From NCBI RefSeq assembly GCF_000003605.2, contig NW_003135368.1, positions 72,589 to 127,431 on the forward strand: a stretch of 54,843 bases of DNA, given 5' to 3'. The DNA is from Saccoglossus kowalevskii. Its lineage: Eukaryota; Hemichordata; Enteropneusta; Harrimaniidae. The stretch's first letter is position 1, and each line of letters begins with the position of its first letter. Below the pieces are notes generated by a model. It was given only the letters and a program-made list of their open reading frames with translations, did no database searches and was not told where the DNA came from. The position numbers and the translations under genes are program-made. Positions 36,801-48,000 of the stretch are shown here, in pieces.

Positions 36801-37562
36801 TACATAAAGTCAATTTTTCTGTCATTTATCTTTGTTTCACACTCATCTGATTTCTCCTACTGGAAAATACGAACATTGCATGCATATTCATTCACTCAGT
36901 AAGTCAGTTAGTCAGTCAGTCATTCAGTTGATTGGTGGTTTTGATGGACAGGCGGACGAACATACATACATACATAAAATACATAGTTCATAAGTTAGCG
37001 GATTTGTTTGTTGGTCATTACAAATAAACAACAAACTTCATGTTCTAGGTTTGTGTAGTACAGTGAGGTGCGCTCTGTCATTCGAATGTCGTGTGTTTAT
37101 ATATGTTTATATATTCATAAAATGCTTATAAGTTATATTCGATACCTTGTATGTTCAACAAAACATATATTGTTAAAATTGTTATTGCTTGGTGTCACAA
37201 AAATTATCACAAATAAGTGTAACATTAGTTACCGATTCTATAATTAATATTTAAAAACGTAAGATTGCGTTGTTGCAAGCACTGTTAGCGAGTTAATTCA
37301 AGTACAAAAGACGGTTGACCCAACTCAGAAGCTCACACTTCTCCTGTAAATTCTATGTTTCAACATATTGGATCACACAATTCAATCTCTATAAGTACAA
37401 TTATACATTCAGGGATACACAAACAGCCTGAGGCAGTATATTTTTAAAATACGTCATAATAACGGATTTACATACTGTAACTATGGGGGGGGGGGCGTAG
37501 ACCAGACCGTAATTCTGGGCTTTTCCGAATAAACACACGAGTTCGGCGATCGTCTTGCTGTG

Positions 37563-37980
37563 CAGTAGCATTTTACTTAGATGTGATTGCCAATGCTATG
37601 TTTTATGACACAGCAGACGCTGTGCGCGATACCAAATCAATTTATATCGGATCTCTGCGTTTATCTCTGGAACACTATACATGGGTTGATCAGCGCATTG
37701 ATAACAATGCCACCATCGATTATTATCATGCAACTCTTTCAAAAATCCAGGCCATTGTGACGGAAGAACTGTACATATGATGGAGATAAAGAAATGCCCA
37801 AAAGTGACCATCCGTTACCATGGTTTTGCTTGGAATTGCATGGTTTATCGTGTTTTGCGCAATGTTTTTGTCATAATTTGCTGTTGTCTTGTATAGTCTG
37901 CAATGGGGCCCGGATGTTTCCCGCCAATGGTTAACGTCACAGATGACGTCTGCATTGGTCATCGACCCTCTCAAGGTAAT
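37563..37980 (+). pseudogene. Inverted, frameshifted copy of polycystin exon 17 (3' part)
   Basis: On the plus strand this matches exon 17 of the minus-strand gene from IANAMFYDTADAV to the PLK exon end. A one-base loss near 37670 shifts the frame, and later in-frame stops confirm decay. The match continues into the intron copy to about 38560, so this is duplicated genomic DNA rather than a processed copy. Confidence 0.85.
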
Positions 37981-39309
37981 ATATTTTAATTACTGAAAAT
38001 ATATCTTTTTTTCAGATATGCTTGAGTCGGTTTGTCATTAGGTAATTAATTAATTAGAAACATTCGAGACAACATGAAAATAGACGTCAATGCCCACCGG
38101 ACGTTTTTTTGCGAACGAGGACGACTTTTTGTTTTGCAATTTGTTTTCCATTCTGTCTCGTCATGGCGACGCAGAAGAAATAGTATTGTTTGAGGAACAG
38201 AACCAAGTCTCGTAGCTTACTCACTCTCAACGAGATCTCGTTTGCGCCTAATAGAGCATATTACGTATACAAATTATACCAATAGCAATACAGACTTACA
38301 TAAAGAAAGAGTAAACATTTTATTCTGTCACGGTTGTTCGTGACACGTATCATGGCGGACAAGCTATTCAGTCACGTCACCAGCAGTGAAATTCGTACAT
38401 AACACCAAAATAAAACAAAAAAAACATTGTTTATATTGACTTAAACCACTTGTATTCACATATCCGGTAATAAAGTTAGAAACAACAACATACCCGATTC
38501 ATATCGAAAGGAAAGGGGTTATATCTCTGAGTACACAACACATTATTAAACAAACCAACAAACAGAACTAGTTATTTCTGCCATGGTATGTGTACTACAT
38601 AAACAGATCTACTACACACGTTCTTCACTTGTTTTTCCACAAATAATTGCTCAGAAATTTATCACAAATTCATCACTAAATCAACTTCCCGTTACTCTCA
38701 CATAAATTACGCGTAAATTAAACAAGTTAAATCTCTTATTGTTCTTGGGCTGAGTGGAATCCAGGTCACATTGAACTGTTTTGAGTTTCGGAGAGTCGTT
38801 TAGAGTAATATTATGTCAAACAGTTTGGAAACAACGGTATTTTCTATATGACCTGCTTGTTATACACATCGGTAATGGCGATTATCGTTAATTTCGCCAT
38901 TAAACCATTCTTTGAGATGCGATGTGAAAGTTCACTGTTAGACAGGGGACATCATAAAAATAGGATTACTTGTGAATAAATGAACTATACATAACCGTTT
39001 TTGAGTAACAGATTTCACATTGAAATATTGCCTTCTGTTCATTTATATGCTAATAATTATGTGGATTATATTTAGCGGGTTTTCTCACTCATCAGCGAAC
39101 TCGGGTTCTATTCTCTTCCGGCATCGCATCCACTGCTCAACATACCAGGGTCTTGAGAATGGTGAGCATGGTGACGGCACAAAATGGAATGCTATGCAAA
39201 AACAAGTACCGTGGTTTTCTCGCTCTTAACTAGATATCGACTGTCATTTGTATGTGAATTGAAATTCTTGGAATAATTAACAAGTTTACAGTAGTTCCGG
39301 AACTGTGGC

Positions 39310-39680
39310 ATGGTGAGTACCACCGGAAAATTCTCATGGATGTTGCCCGGACAACGTGCTTTCGAGGCGTTGCATCACTCACTTACTAAAATTTACCTTT
39401 CTATTGTCTATCAAAGTTTACTGTTTAGTAAAATCGACATTCGGATTATAATAACAGTGAGAATGTTGTCAACGTACATTGTTTACTCCCGATATTACCT
39501 ATGTTTGCGCAATCTATATATATATGCATCCTATACTATTTTCGTTGCACGCTTTACAGTCATGGTCATCATTGTATCATCCATGTTTTCATGGCTGAAG
39601 AAACCCTACGCTAAAGTAATGAACGAAAGACGCTATAGGACAGATGAGTGGAAATCACTAAACAGAAGGTAAAAAAAGTG
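39310..39680 (+). pseudogene. Inverted copy of polycystin exon 18 and its upstream intron
   Basis: Encodes FSWLKKPYAKVMNERRYRTD on the plus strand, matching exon 18 (17174-17294), with intron sequence before it also shared (17300-17460). The acceptor has changed and the exon end diverges from the parent. It continues the order of the inverted exon 17 copy at 37563-37980. Confidence 0.8.
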
Positions 39681-40098
39681 TAATGTTACATTGTCTCAAG
39701 CAAATATATATATATAGTAATACACTGCTCAACGACTAGAAATTATACTCCCATTCTGTACCTAATTATTCTTGTATATGTTTGGACTTTTCTAGCAAGG
39801 CACAAAGTTTTCGAATGAGAAGTTATATAAATATTCTAGTTTCAATTAACATTTTTATTATTACATTGGGTGATAAAATAAATAAACAAAACGTGTCTGT
39901 TTGAGGTCACGCCGTGGTAAAATTGTAATTACACAAAACCTCGCAATCTCGAGCGCTTCTGCTGCACGACCTCGGGCCGCAAAAGCCATATCCAGTCCGT
40001 AAAGAATAACAAATGTTATTTCCATACTTAATGTGGTGTTACGTTGTAATCATTTTGCATTAAAAATAAAAACACAATATTTATCATCGCTGTCTACT

Positions 40099-40133
40099 TA
40101 AATTCCAACAGAGACTTCCATTCCAGTGAAGAA
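40099..40133 (+). pseudogene. Inverted remnant of polycystin exon 19 start
   Basis: Contains TTAAATTCCAACAGAG and CTTCCATTCC, matching the acceptor and first codons of exon 19 near 16770-16795. The match breaks off after about 30 bases; no copies of exons 20-23 follow. Confidence 0.55.
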
Positions 40134-40509
40134 TTGCAATTTATCTTCAGTAAGCTAATTTATTATAAATTTACATTAGTTCGCTATAATAATAAAATGT
40201 CATGTATAAAGCTAATTTATTATTTACCTAATTATACGCAATAATTTTGAAATCCCGAAGATTGTATAATAATTATTATGTGCTCTCTTTTCCCATTACA
40301 GTGTGTGAATTTGTTATTCTGAGCGTATAATAAAAATATTGTCATGGGATGTTTGTGTGAAACTGAATGTATTGTACTCATGGTGATGGATTTGTGCAAT
40401 CCAGTATGTTGACACATATAAAGTTTCGAAGACTTCTGAGTTGAATTAACAGACATTTACACTTGATTAAACCAGGTAACATTACTTACAGGCATATTAT
40501 GTACATATA

Positions 40510-40615
40510 AATAAGCTACAAGCGAGATTCGAACTCACGATATGAGAAATGTGCATCGCCACTGTAAGAATACGCTTTACCGTTACACTGCAACGCACTG
40601 TCCCAAAAATATGTG
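40510..40615 (-). mobile_element. tRNA-derived SINE-like element
   Basis: On the minus strand it has an A-box-like GCAGTGTAACGGTAAAGCG and, about 45 bases on, a B-box GAGTTCGAATCTCG in a 5-bp T-arm stem (GTGAG/CTCGC). The acceptor stem does not close, so it is not a working tRNA gene. Related sequence (CGTGAGTTTGAATCTCG) occurs at 12107-12123 on plus. Confidence 0.55.
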
Positions 40616-41459
40616 GAATTGCGTGCAGTAAATACGTCTTTTTAGTAAATTAGATTCGCACTTCGAATCTCTGACGTCATAAACAACGTGCAGGATATAT
40701 ACAATTCACAATGTATGCTTTGTTGAACACGCAAGATGTTGAACATTTTACGAATACTAGTATATAAACACGAATTACAGAGCGCACCTCATCACACAAA
40801 CCGAATACAACATGAAGTTCGTCATCATGCTTTCAAATAATAGCATGATCAATTATCGTAGTTAAATTAAAAACGGACGTCAACAAGATATGATTGTCAT
40901 TTTAATTAGTTGCCATCCGAAAACGGGAATCATAAATAGAACTCTGCGTCGGAAATTGGTGTCGTGTCATTGCATGGGACCGAAAGCGGGGCTCGGGCTG
41001 CAAATTTGTCAGCAATGGCAACCGCACGACAAAAGCGAATACAGGAACTAGCAACTGCTGCAAACATCCGAGGAAATCTGAGTTTTCCGTGCGACGTTTC
41101 TTGATTCGTCAGGTTCTATTACGGTACCTTATCGTCTGCAAGCAACAAGACCGCAACCACCATAGCGCACCGCTTTCTTTGGTTTATGTAACCTTATTTT
41201 TAAAAAGATGTTGTATAAACTGTAATAAACTGCATTTGCTGTGCGTTTACTTAACTGAAAAATGTATTGCGCTTTTTATGTATTGTGGTGTAAACCTGTT
41301 TTGACATTGTGTTATCGTTTACTTGCATGAGAGATTATCGTGTTGTAACCCGTTTTTGAAAACACTGTTTATGTCCTACTTTTGATGTCAAACATATCTG
41401 GCACACACGGTTATTTGATGGTGGAAAATGACAAAAACAACAAAAAACGCAAAAAGACA

Positions 41460-42870
41460 ACATGAATATGCCAGATTTCTACTCCCAAACTGCCAAGAGG
41501 TGTCAGCCTAAGAAGGTTTCTGAGCGTAATATAATCACAAGTGAGGTAAGGCGAGTAATAAGTCTCAGTCTACTAAGTCCAGACAGGGGTCCTACAATGT
41601 CTTGCCACAATCATCTGCGTGTACATAATACCCAGTGTTCTCAACATGCGGGAAGGTTCTGGCATGAGTCTGCATCCGTCATAGGGTGCTTGACCTCTGG
41701 CTTGGGTTCCTTTCAGTTTTACATGGATTCTGTGCATGCCCCCAAGATTCCGAACGTTTTCTGAGCAAGGGTTGTGCAGAATCCGTCCAGGTCTGAAAAT
41801 CTTGCACTCTGTCTTGCCGACCTGTTCGAAGTCAGAAAGGCAGTAGTAGTTCAATATCACATGCTTGATATCTTGGTATATCTGTATAATACATGCCCTA
41901 CCGACAGTGTCCATTTTGTCAGATGCCTCAGGGGATGGCTAAGGATCACACACGATGGATCTTCAGATCCAAGAAATACTGCTCTGTTAGCCAGACATAT
42001 CAACTGGAATAAGTTGAAGATAGTGCAGCTGGCCTTCTTAACCATTCTGCCCTATATTGAAGGCATTAGTGAGGTGTGTGGCATTGTCTCAACAAGGAAG
42101 GGGAATGAGGTTTTGACAGTGGAAATTCAACTTGTGTAAAATGCACAACATTATCTTAGAGTGCAAACACACCCACAACACCATAGCCGACAGACTTGCA
42201 CCAAATTTGTGAGCATGAAGTGGCAGATTTCTCCTCAGATTGGCACATAACTGTTCAAATTTTAGCCGGAATCATCAGTCGACCACCAAAAAAAGTAAAA
42301 GACATGATCATCAGCTTGGACCATATAATGCTAATATTGGCTCTATCAAAAAACACACAAAATGACACTGATACTGCCGTTTTGGCCAAGTCAAGTGTGA
42401 ACACCCCATTTCACCATCACTACTAATAGACCAACTAAGAAGTTCCCCTCGCTCAACAAGCCTTTGTTGCCGGAGCTGTTCCACTTATACATGTACAGGC
42501 TATAGCATTATTCGTGTATATCAAAACTACTGGCAGTATTACTGTTCTTGGTGTCCACAAAAACCTACAGGTCCTTTCTATCACTCTATGTCTCAACTGG
42601 TAGACTTCCTTTACCGTGAAGTGAATATGGATAAGAAGGCCGCATCCACGATGGAAAACATTACGTCTTCAGTCAGCACCATGCTGTCTATCAGTAGAAA
42701 CATTGCCATGGATGATGGCATTAAAGCACTGCCCAAGAAACTGTCTTGCATGTGCCCAGTGCCATTGTGGTTGGTTACACCATGTTGGTCATTCTCATTA
42801 GTGTTGGAGTTTCTTTAGCAATATCCTTATGAGGTACAATCTGTCGTGTAACTTGCCTATTGATCAAAGA
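41460..42870. other. Degraded coding-like debris, possibly an old mobile element
   Basis: Several partly open frames exist on both strands (for example 41774-42139 and 42588-42818 on plus, 41573-41914 on minus), with higher GC than the surroundings and a hydrophobic stretch IVVGYTMLVILISVGVSLAI near 42760-42820. No frame stays open and I recognise no transposase, integrase or reverse transcriptase motif. It begins right at the edge of the segmental duplication. Could be a decayed element or host pseudogene; function not assigned. Confidence 0.3.
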
Positions 42871-45025
42871 AGACAAATTTCCGGTCACTTTAGCTTCAGG
42901 CAGAAGATGTAGCGAGTTACATCCTTCACTGGTAGCAGTTTTCAGGCACCGTATATACTAATCACCGCCTTCTCTATTTTTCCCACGGTTAAACCTCCGG
43001 GTCCTCTCTCCTTACAGCACTGGTTATCACAGACTTCCAATAATTTATTGAGGGTGACAAACTCACATAAACAATGACTTGCTACTGGATTTTCTGTTGT
43101 GAAGTTAGGCTTAGAGATTCACTAGGACACACTAGGTAGCTTGCCTTTAGCCTAGGGCCCTTAGCATAACTGAGTTGAAATTTCTGTATTGTAAATATAG
43201 AGTGCTATATCCTCAGTGTTCTCCACGAGGGGTTTTAGCAGGGCGCAGCGCCCTGCATAGGTAGTCGTGCACCCTGCATCGGTAAACAAGCGCCCTGCAT
43301 TCACATTTCCCGTCCCGATCAAATACATTGTATTGTTAGTTGAGTATTCAGTGTTCTCCACGAGGAGTTTAAGCGCCTCTCTTTAATTTATTTGCGCCCC
43401 TCTTCAATTTGTAGCGCCCATCTATTTATCTTCAACACCCTCCTTTGTTTTCGGTGACAGGCTGTTTCACAGTCCCAGAAGATGTCCCGACGACGTTATT
43501 GAGAGACCTCTTATTAATTGACAGGCGATAAAACAAAGAACTAAGAGACAGATAGTGGCATAGGTGACAACTAGGACAATTGATTTGATGTCTGGGGAAA
43601 AACTGGCTGAATAAACAAACAAAAAACAATGAATGGATGCGTGAAGTGATTGTCACAAGCAATGCGGTAATCACGCAATGGGATAGTCAAAACAAGTTTT
43701 CTCATCATTCCTGAATTAGCTAAGGAGAACCAGCAACAACTTATTGGTCCAATTGCTTGTTACTTGCCTTTTATTGGCGAAAAGTAAAAAGAATCATCAA
43801 ATAAATCAGGCAGGCATTTCTGTAGAATAACATATTTCATGCCTATACAGTGTGTATTAAGTGTTGCCATTGAATTCACGCAGTGTCTTAATTGGGATTA
43901 GGCTTGGGGCAATTGTGGTGTCTGCAGCTTTGCTTCTTCAATTCTGACCAGATTCCATTTTGTATAATTTAGAAAAATATCTAACTTAAACGATGGTTAT
44001 AGTAATTGAAGTGATGTCATTTTGGCTGCTTCCAGCTAGCTCTCCAGTTACTTTAATTACTAACACTAACCATCCTTTCTCCCCAGGACCAGAGCAGCTG
44101 TGCTTCAACGTGGTTGGTGATACTAATTATTTTTAATTCCAGCGCTCAACTATATGGCAGTGTTAAACCCACTTCGACAAATATTTAACTTAAACAATAA
44201 TGTAAGTAATTGGAGTGACAAATAAACAATAGGGCTAGTTGCACTAGCTGCTAGCTGTATTTGGTGTACATACGCTTTCTTTAGACAACACTGATCATAT
44301 TCGACTTTATATAAAAAACGGAAATGTAATCTGAATATTCTGTCTGTCAAATAAATCTATATATTGGTCTATATAATGAGCATTTAGGAGCAATCCCCAA
44401 AATGCCTGCAGTTATAGTGAGATACGTAAAGATTCCTACAGGTCTAATGTCACTAATCAACCAATGGCTGCTGCTGCTCAATTTAAATGCCTTGCAAGAA
44501 CCAATGAAATTGTTTAAATATTTAACATTGTTGTCTATGGAAATTCAATTAGTGGTATGAGCCCTACATGATTTCTCCGATTTGCATTTCTTGCTGAAAC
44601 ATGTATTGTAAATAATTACGTCGAAATTGTGATACAACAATTGTGCTGATACAACTGTATAGGTACAAATACACTTTCAAAAACAAATATAAGCAAAATA
44701 TACATCATCACGTAAGAGATGTTCACAACTGACGTGTAAATGGTGTACGTGATCGATTATCATTGCACAGGACATTGAACAAGTAAATATAATTCTAAAA
44801 CCAACAATATATCCACGAAATATGCATACTCTGTAGAGTTGAAATTACTGTTCATTATTCAACGTATGTTTTTTTCCTCTCACAGTCGGTCTGTGTTTAG
44901 TCATACTGGCATAGGTGATAATAATTAACATATGATTTTAATAATTGTTGTTTTTTTCCAAATCCGCATTATAGACATTCTTTGTTCGGCTTAGTCGATT
45001 CAGTTGATTTCACAGTAATCAACAG
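42871..45025. other. Intergenic, no gene seen
   Basis: Between the debris at 41.5-42.9 kb and the putative end of the mosaic gene. Only the repeat at 43215-43435 stands out. Confidence 0.4.
43215..43435. repeat. Dispersed repeat fragment with duplicated head
   Basis: CAGTGTTCTCCACGAGG occurs at about 43217 and 43350. The sequence between is rich in inverted GCGCCCTGC/GCAGGGCGC motifs (43239-43256). Looks like two nested copies of a short non-coding element. Confidence 0.55.
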
Positions 45026-45033
45026 CTAGATCT
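45026..45033 (-). CDS. Mosaic protein putative 8-base terminal exon
   Basis: A good acceptor (TTTTTTTATTCCAG) is followed by AG ATC TAG, which from phase 1 gives Glu-Ile-stop. A minus-strand ATTAAA at 44937-44942 could be its polyadenylation signal. It is chosen because it is the first in-phase acceptor found; it could be fortuitous. Confidence 0.4.
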
Positions 45034-48000
45034 CTGGAATAAAAAAAAAGACAATTATTAACATATGAAACATTTATATAGAAAAATAGCACAATGTAGA
45101 ATTTAGTTATGGTATACATTTAGTGAACAGTGTATTGTGATGTGTATGTTTCAACTCTGAATAAAGATCCATAAACAATCGATGTCAACGTGCCCATACC
45201 TAAATCAGTCCTGGATTAATATTCAAATATTTTGTTTATTATTTGGATGAGTCGTTTGAATTGAATTAATTGGATGTTTTATTTGCAGAAGGATGAGGTT
45301 GATAGGTAAGCATCTGTAGACGTCATATGAGTTTGTTTTCTCATTGAATGCTTTTTTATTTATTTATTTAAAATCCATGCAATTAAAATCAGTATAAACG
45401 ATTAATAATCATTCCAATTCCGGTTTTACGCGTGGACCAGTTATATACAAAACATTCTGAAAAATATATATGACCAACATCCGCCACAACACCTCCAGAA
45501 TCGGAATATTAGCTTCAAAACTTGTTGGCACGTATTATCGCACGTTTTTGCTGTGGGATTGAAATGGTAATACATTAACAATAATTCATATACCTATTCT
45601 GCATACAAAGTTGTCTACTTTTGGTAGAAGTCACAATTACTAAATGCGATTTTTTTTACCCACAGCAGAAACCATTATGACTACAAATTATAATATGTAG
45701 GGTGCCACTTGTGGGAAAAATGGGTTCGAAACATCATTATTTGATATTATTTCGATATTTTTTTTGTGTGCAAATTTATGAGCCATTTCAGAACTCAATT
45801 GAATTGAAACTGAGATATAAATTAATTTGCAAATGGTCGAATGTATTTACCTCGACGTTCACATGATTAAGTATAATTTGTTACCTGGGTTACACGTGTC
45901 TACTTCACATTCCAACGTATCATCAGCAACACCGATACAGGTGCCACCACTACGGGGATCGCATACACGAGTACGGGTTTGTACACCAGCTCCGCATGTA
46001 AGTGAACAAAGAGACCACGGCGACCACTTGCCCCATCTCGCGTCAACTATAACAAAACCAAATCGATATATTGAACAATCTTTTATACGATCAAACAAAC
46101 ACAATTTTCACAATGTCGTGTTCAATATGGGTCCCATGCGACGCACAGAACGCGCGTAAAACATCGTTTACTTACACAAAATTCAACGCGCTGTAACTAT
46201 GTCTCATTAAATCTTTGAATATTTAAAAGAGTTTATGAAGACACACTCAAAAAACCACGTTTACCTGCGCATTTCAAGGCCACATCGTCGTCATGGCTAC
46301 AACCTGTCACTTCCCTCCATCCGTTGTGGGTGCAAGTCGTCAAGGTGACCTCGCTTCCCGTACACTCGACGTTACTCAGTAATATTGGATATGACGTATC
46401 GGAAATGGGTGTAATTGTAGGGGTACCTAAAAATATAAATACACTCATTAGTTATATCAGAATTGTCGTAATTGAACAGTACGTGTAAATATGTGAGTGG
46501 TATTTTTATAAATACATTTATTTACTAAACATAAACTCGGACAAAATGAAAAAGATACTATACGTACCCACGGCTGATCCGGAGAAGCCCATTTGTCGAC
46601 AGGCAATATTTGCATCATGTGATGAGAAATCCGTATCGCATATGGTGCCCCATTCATCTCTAATATTGTCATATATCTCCAGGATTCCTTCGCCGTATGT
46701 GGACGATCCAGTCAGCTTTAATGGAACTGAAATCAATGTATGTGCGTTATACCGTGATTAAAGGACGGCGATCGACACGGCATAGCGTGTTCGATATGGG
46801 TCCCATAGCGACGTATACAACGCGTGTAAAAATACATTGGTTGCTACCACGAAATTCGAACACGCGCTGTAGGACAACAACCACCCCTTAAGCAGAACAT
46901 GCCATCTTCAACAGGTTAGGAAATAATTTCCAAACTATATCTCGTACATATTTAACAAACTAACATACATGATGAACCCCAATAAACACACTAACCATCA
47001 CAATCACGTGACATGCACGGAACACCTGTTTCCGTTGTGGATCCTGTGCATCCGGGGTCTACATCTGGAGTTCCGTCATACATGCAGGAACGCATACGAC
47101 TACGTGTTCCCAGTCCACATGATGTATGGCCCGGCTGACAGATACTCCAAGGTTCCCACATCGCCCATTCTGTCAGAAAAAAAAGTCAGAAATCTGAGTT
47201 AGCTTTATAAATAGGTTAGGTATATAAATATTTCACAAAAGTCATCGTACCAAAGATGGTCTCAAATGAAGGCAATGCCACTTGCCTTACACAGTCCTCT
47301 AATTTGTGTGGCAAGAACTACTAGTATTTAATTATGATTGAAATAGATAAGTGATGCAAGGATACTCCTTGAAAAGGTTGTGTCAATGCACTCTTTTCGA
47401 AACACCTGGCACGATGTTTTAGCTGTATGCCCGGAAATCATCGTATCACTGATATGACCGTTTACTTTATTGTTTGTGCGATTCATTTTTACATGTGGAT
47501 TATTAGTTTTGTGTCTTTGAATTTCGAATTAAAACTGCGAATTTCAATATCGTTTGGGTATGACGTTCTGTTTTCTAAACACATGCCTACCCACCCTCCA
47601 CATGCATGCATGCATCAGATGACACTCACGTGGACATGGTGTAGTATTGCATTTTTCGGCGTCTACATTCATAACGTTATTTTCGTGCTTGCAAGCACGT
47701 CCACCATATTCTGATGGCGTTGGATTGTTACACTGTCTGAACCGGTAATGAACACCAGTTCCACACGATACTGAACAACCTTCCCATAGCCCCCAGTCAC
47801 CCCATCCGCCATGTACCACTGAAGATAACAAAAATGTCAATACATTCCATATAACTTGTGTATACATGTGAAATGGGTAAAATGTTCTCAGCTCAATAAA
47901 TTTATGTGTGCACATTGCTCCATAATGATTCGAGTTCTTTTCCCAGTCATTTGGACAAATTATCCTGAATTTCGATAATGTTTTAATAGTGTAGAATGTT

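Larger units (their letters stand above)
36600..41350. repeat. Scrambled segmental duplication of the 11.2-19.3 kb region, mostly inverted
   Basis: Blocks: 36641-36800 direct to 19100-19285; 37070-37470 direct to 12010-12550; 37563-38560 inverted to about 18060-19080; 38580-39310 partly inverted to about 17460-18000; 39310-39700 inverted to 17100-17460; 40099-40133 inverted to 16770-16795; 40870-41350 inverted to about 11270-11780. Exons 19 (most of it) to 23 have no counterpart. Substitutions and indels are common, so this is an old paralogous copy, not an assembly echo. Confidence 0.8.

Noticed and set aside
40510-40615. Functional tRNA gene
   Set aside because: A-box, B-box and T-arm are present but no acceptor stem closes and the anticodon arm is unclear; better read as a SINE.
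36600-41350. A second, working polycystin gene
   Set aside because: Exons are frameshifted, out of order and in mixed orientation, with the channel exons missing.
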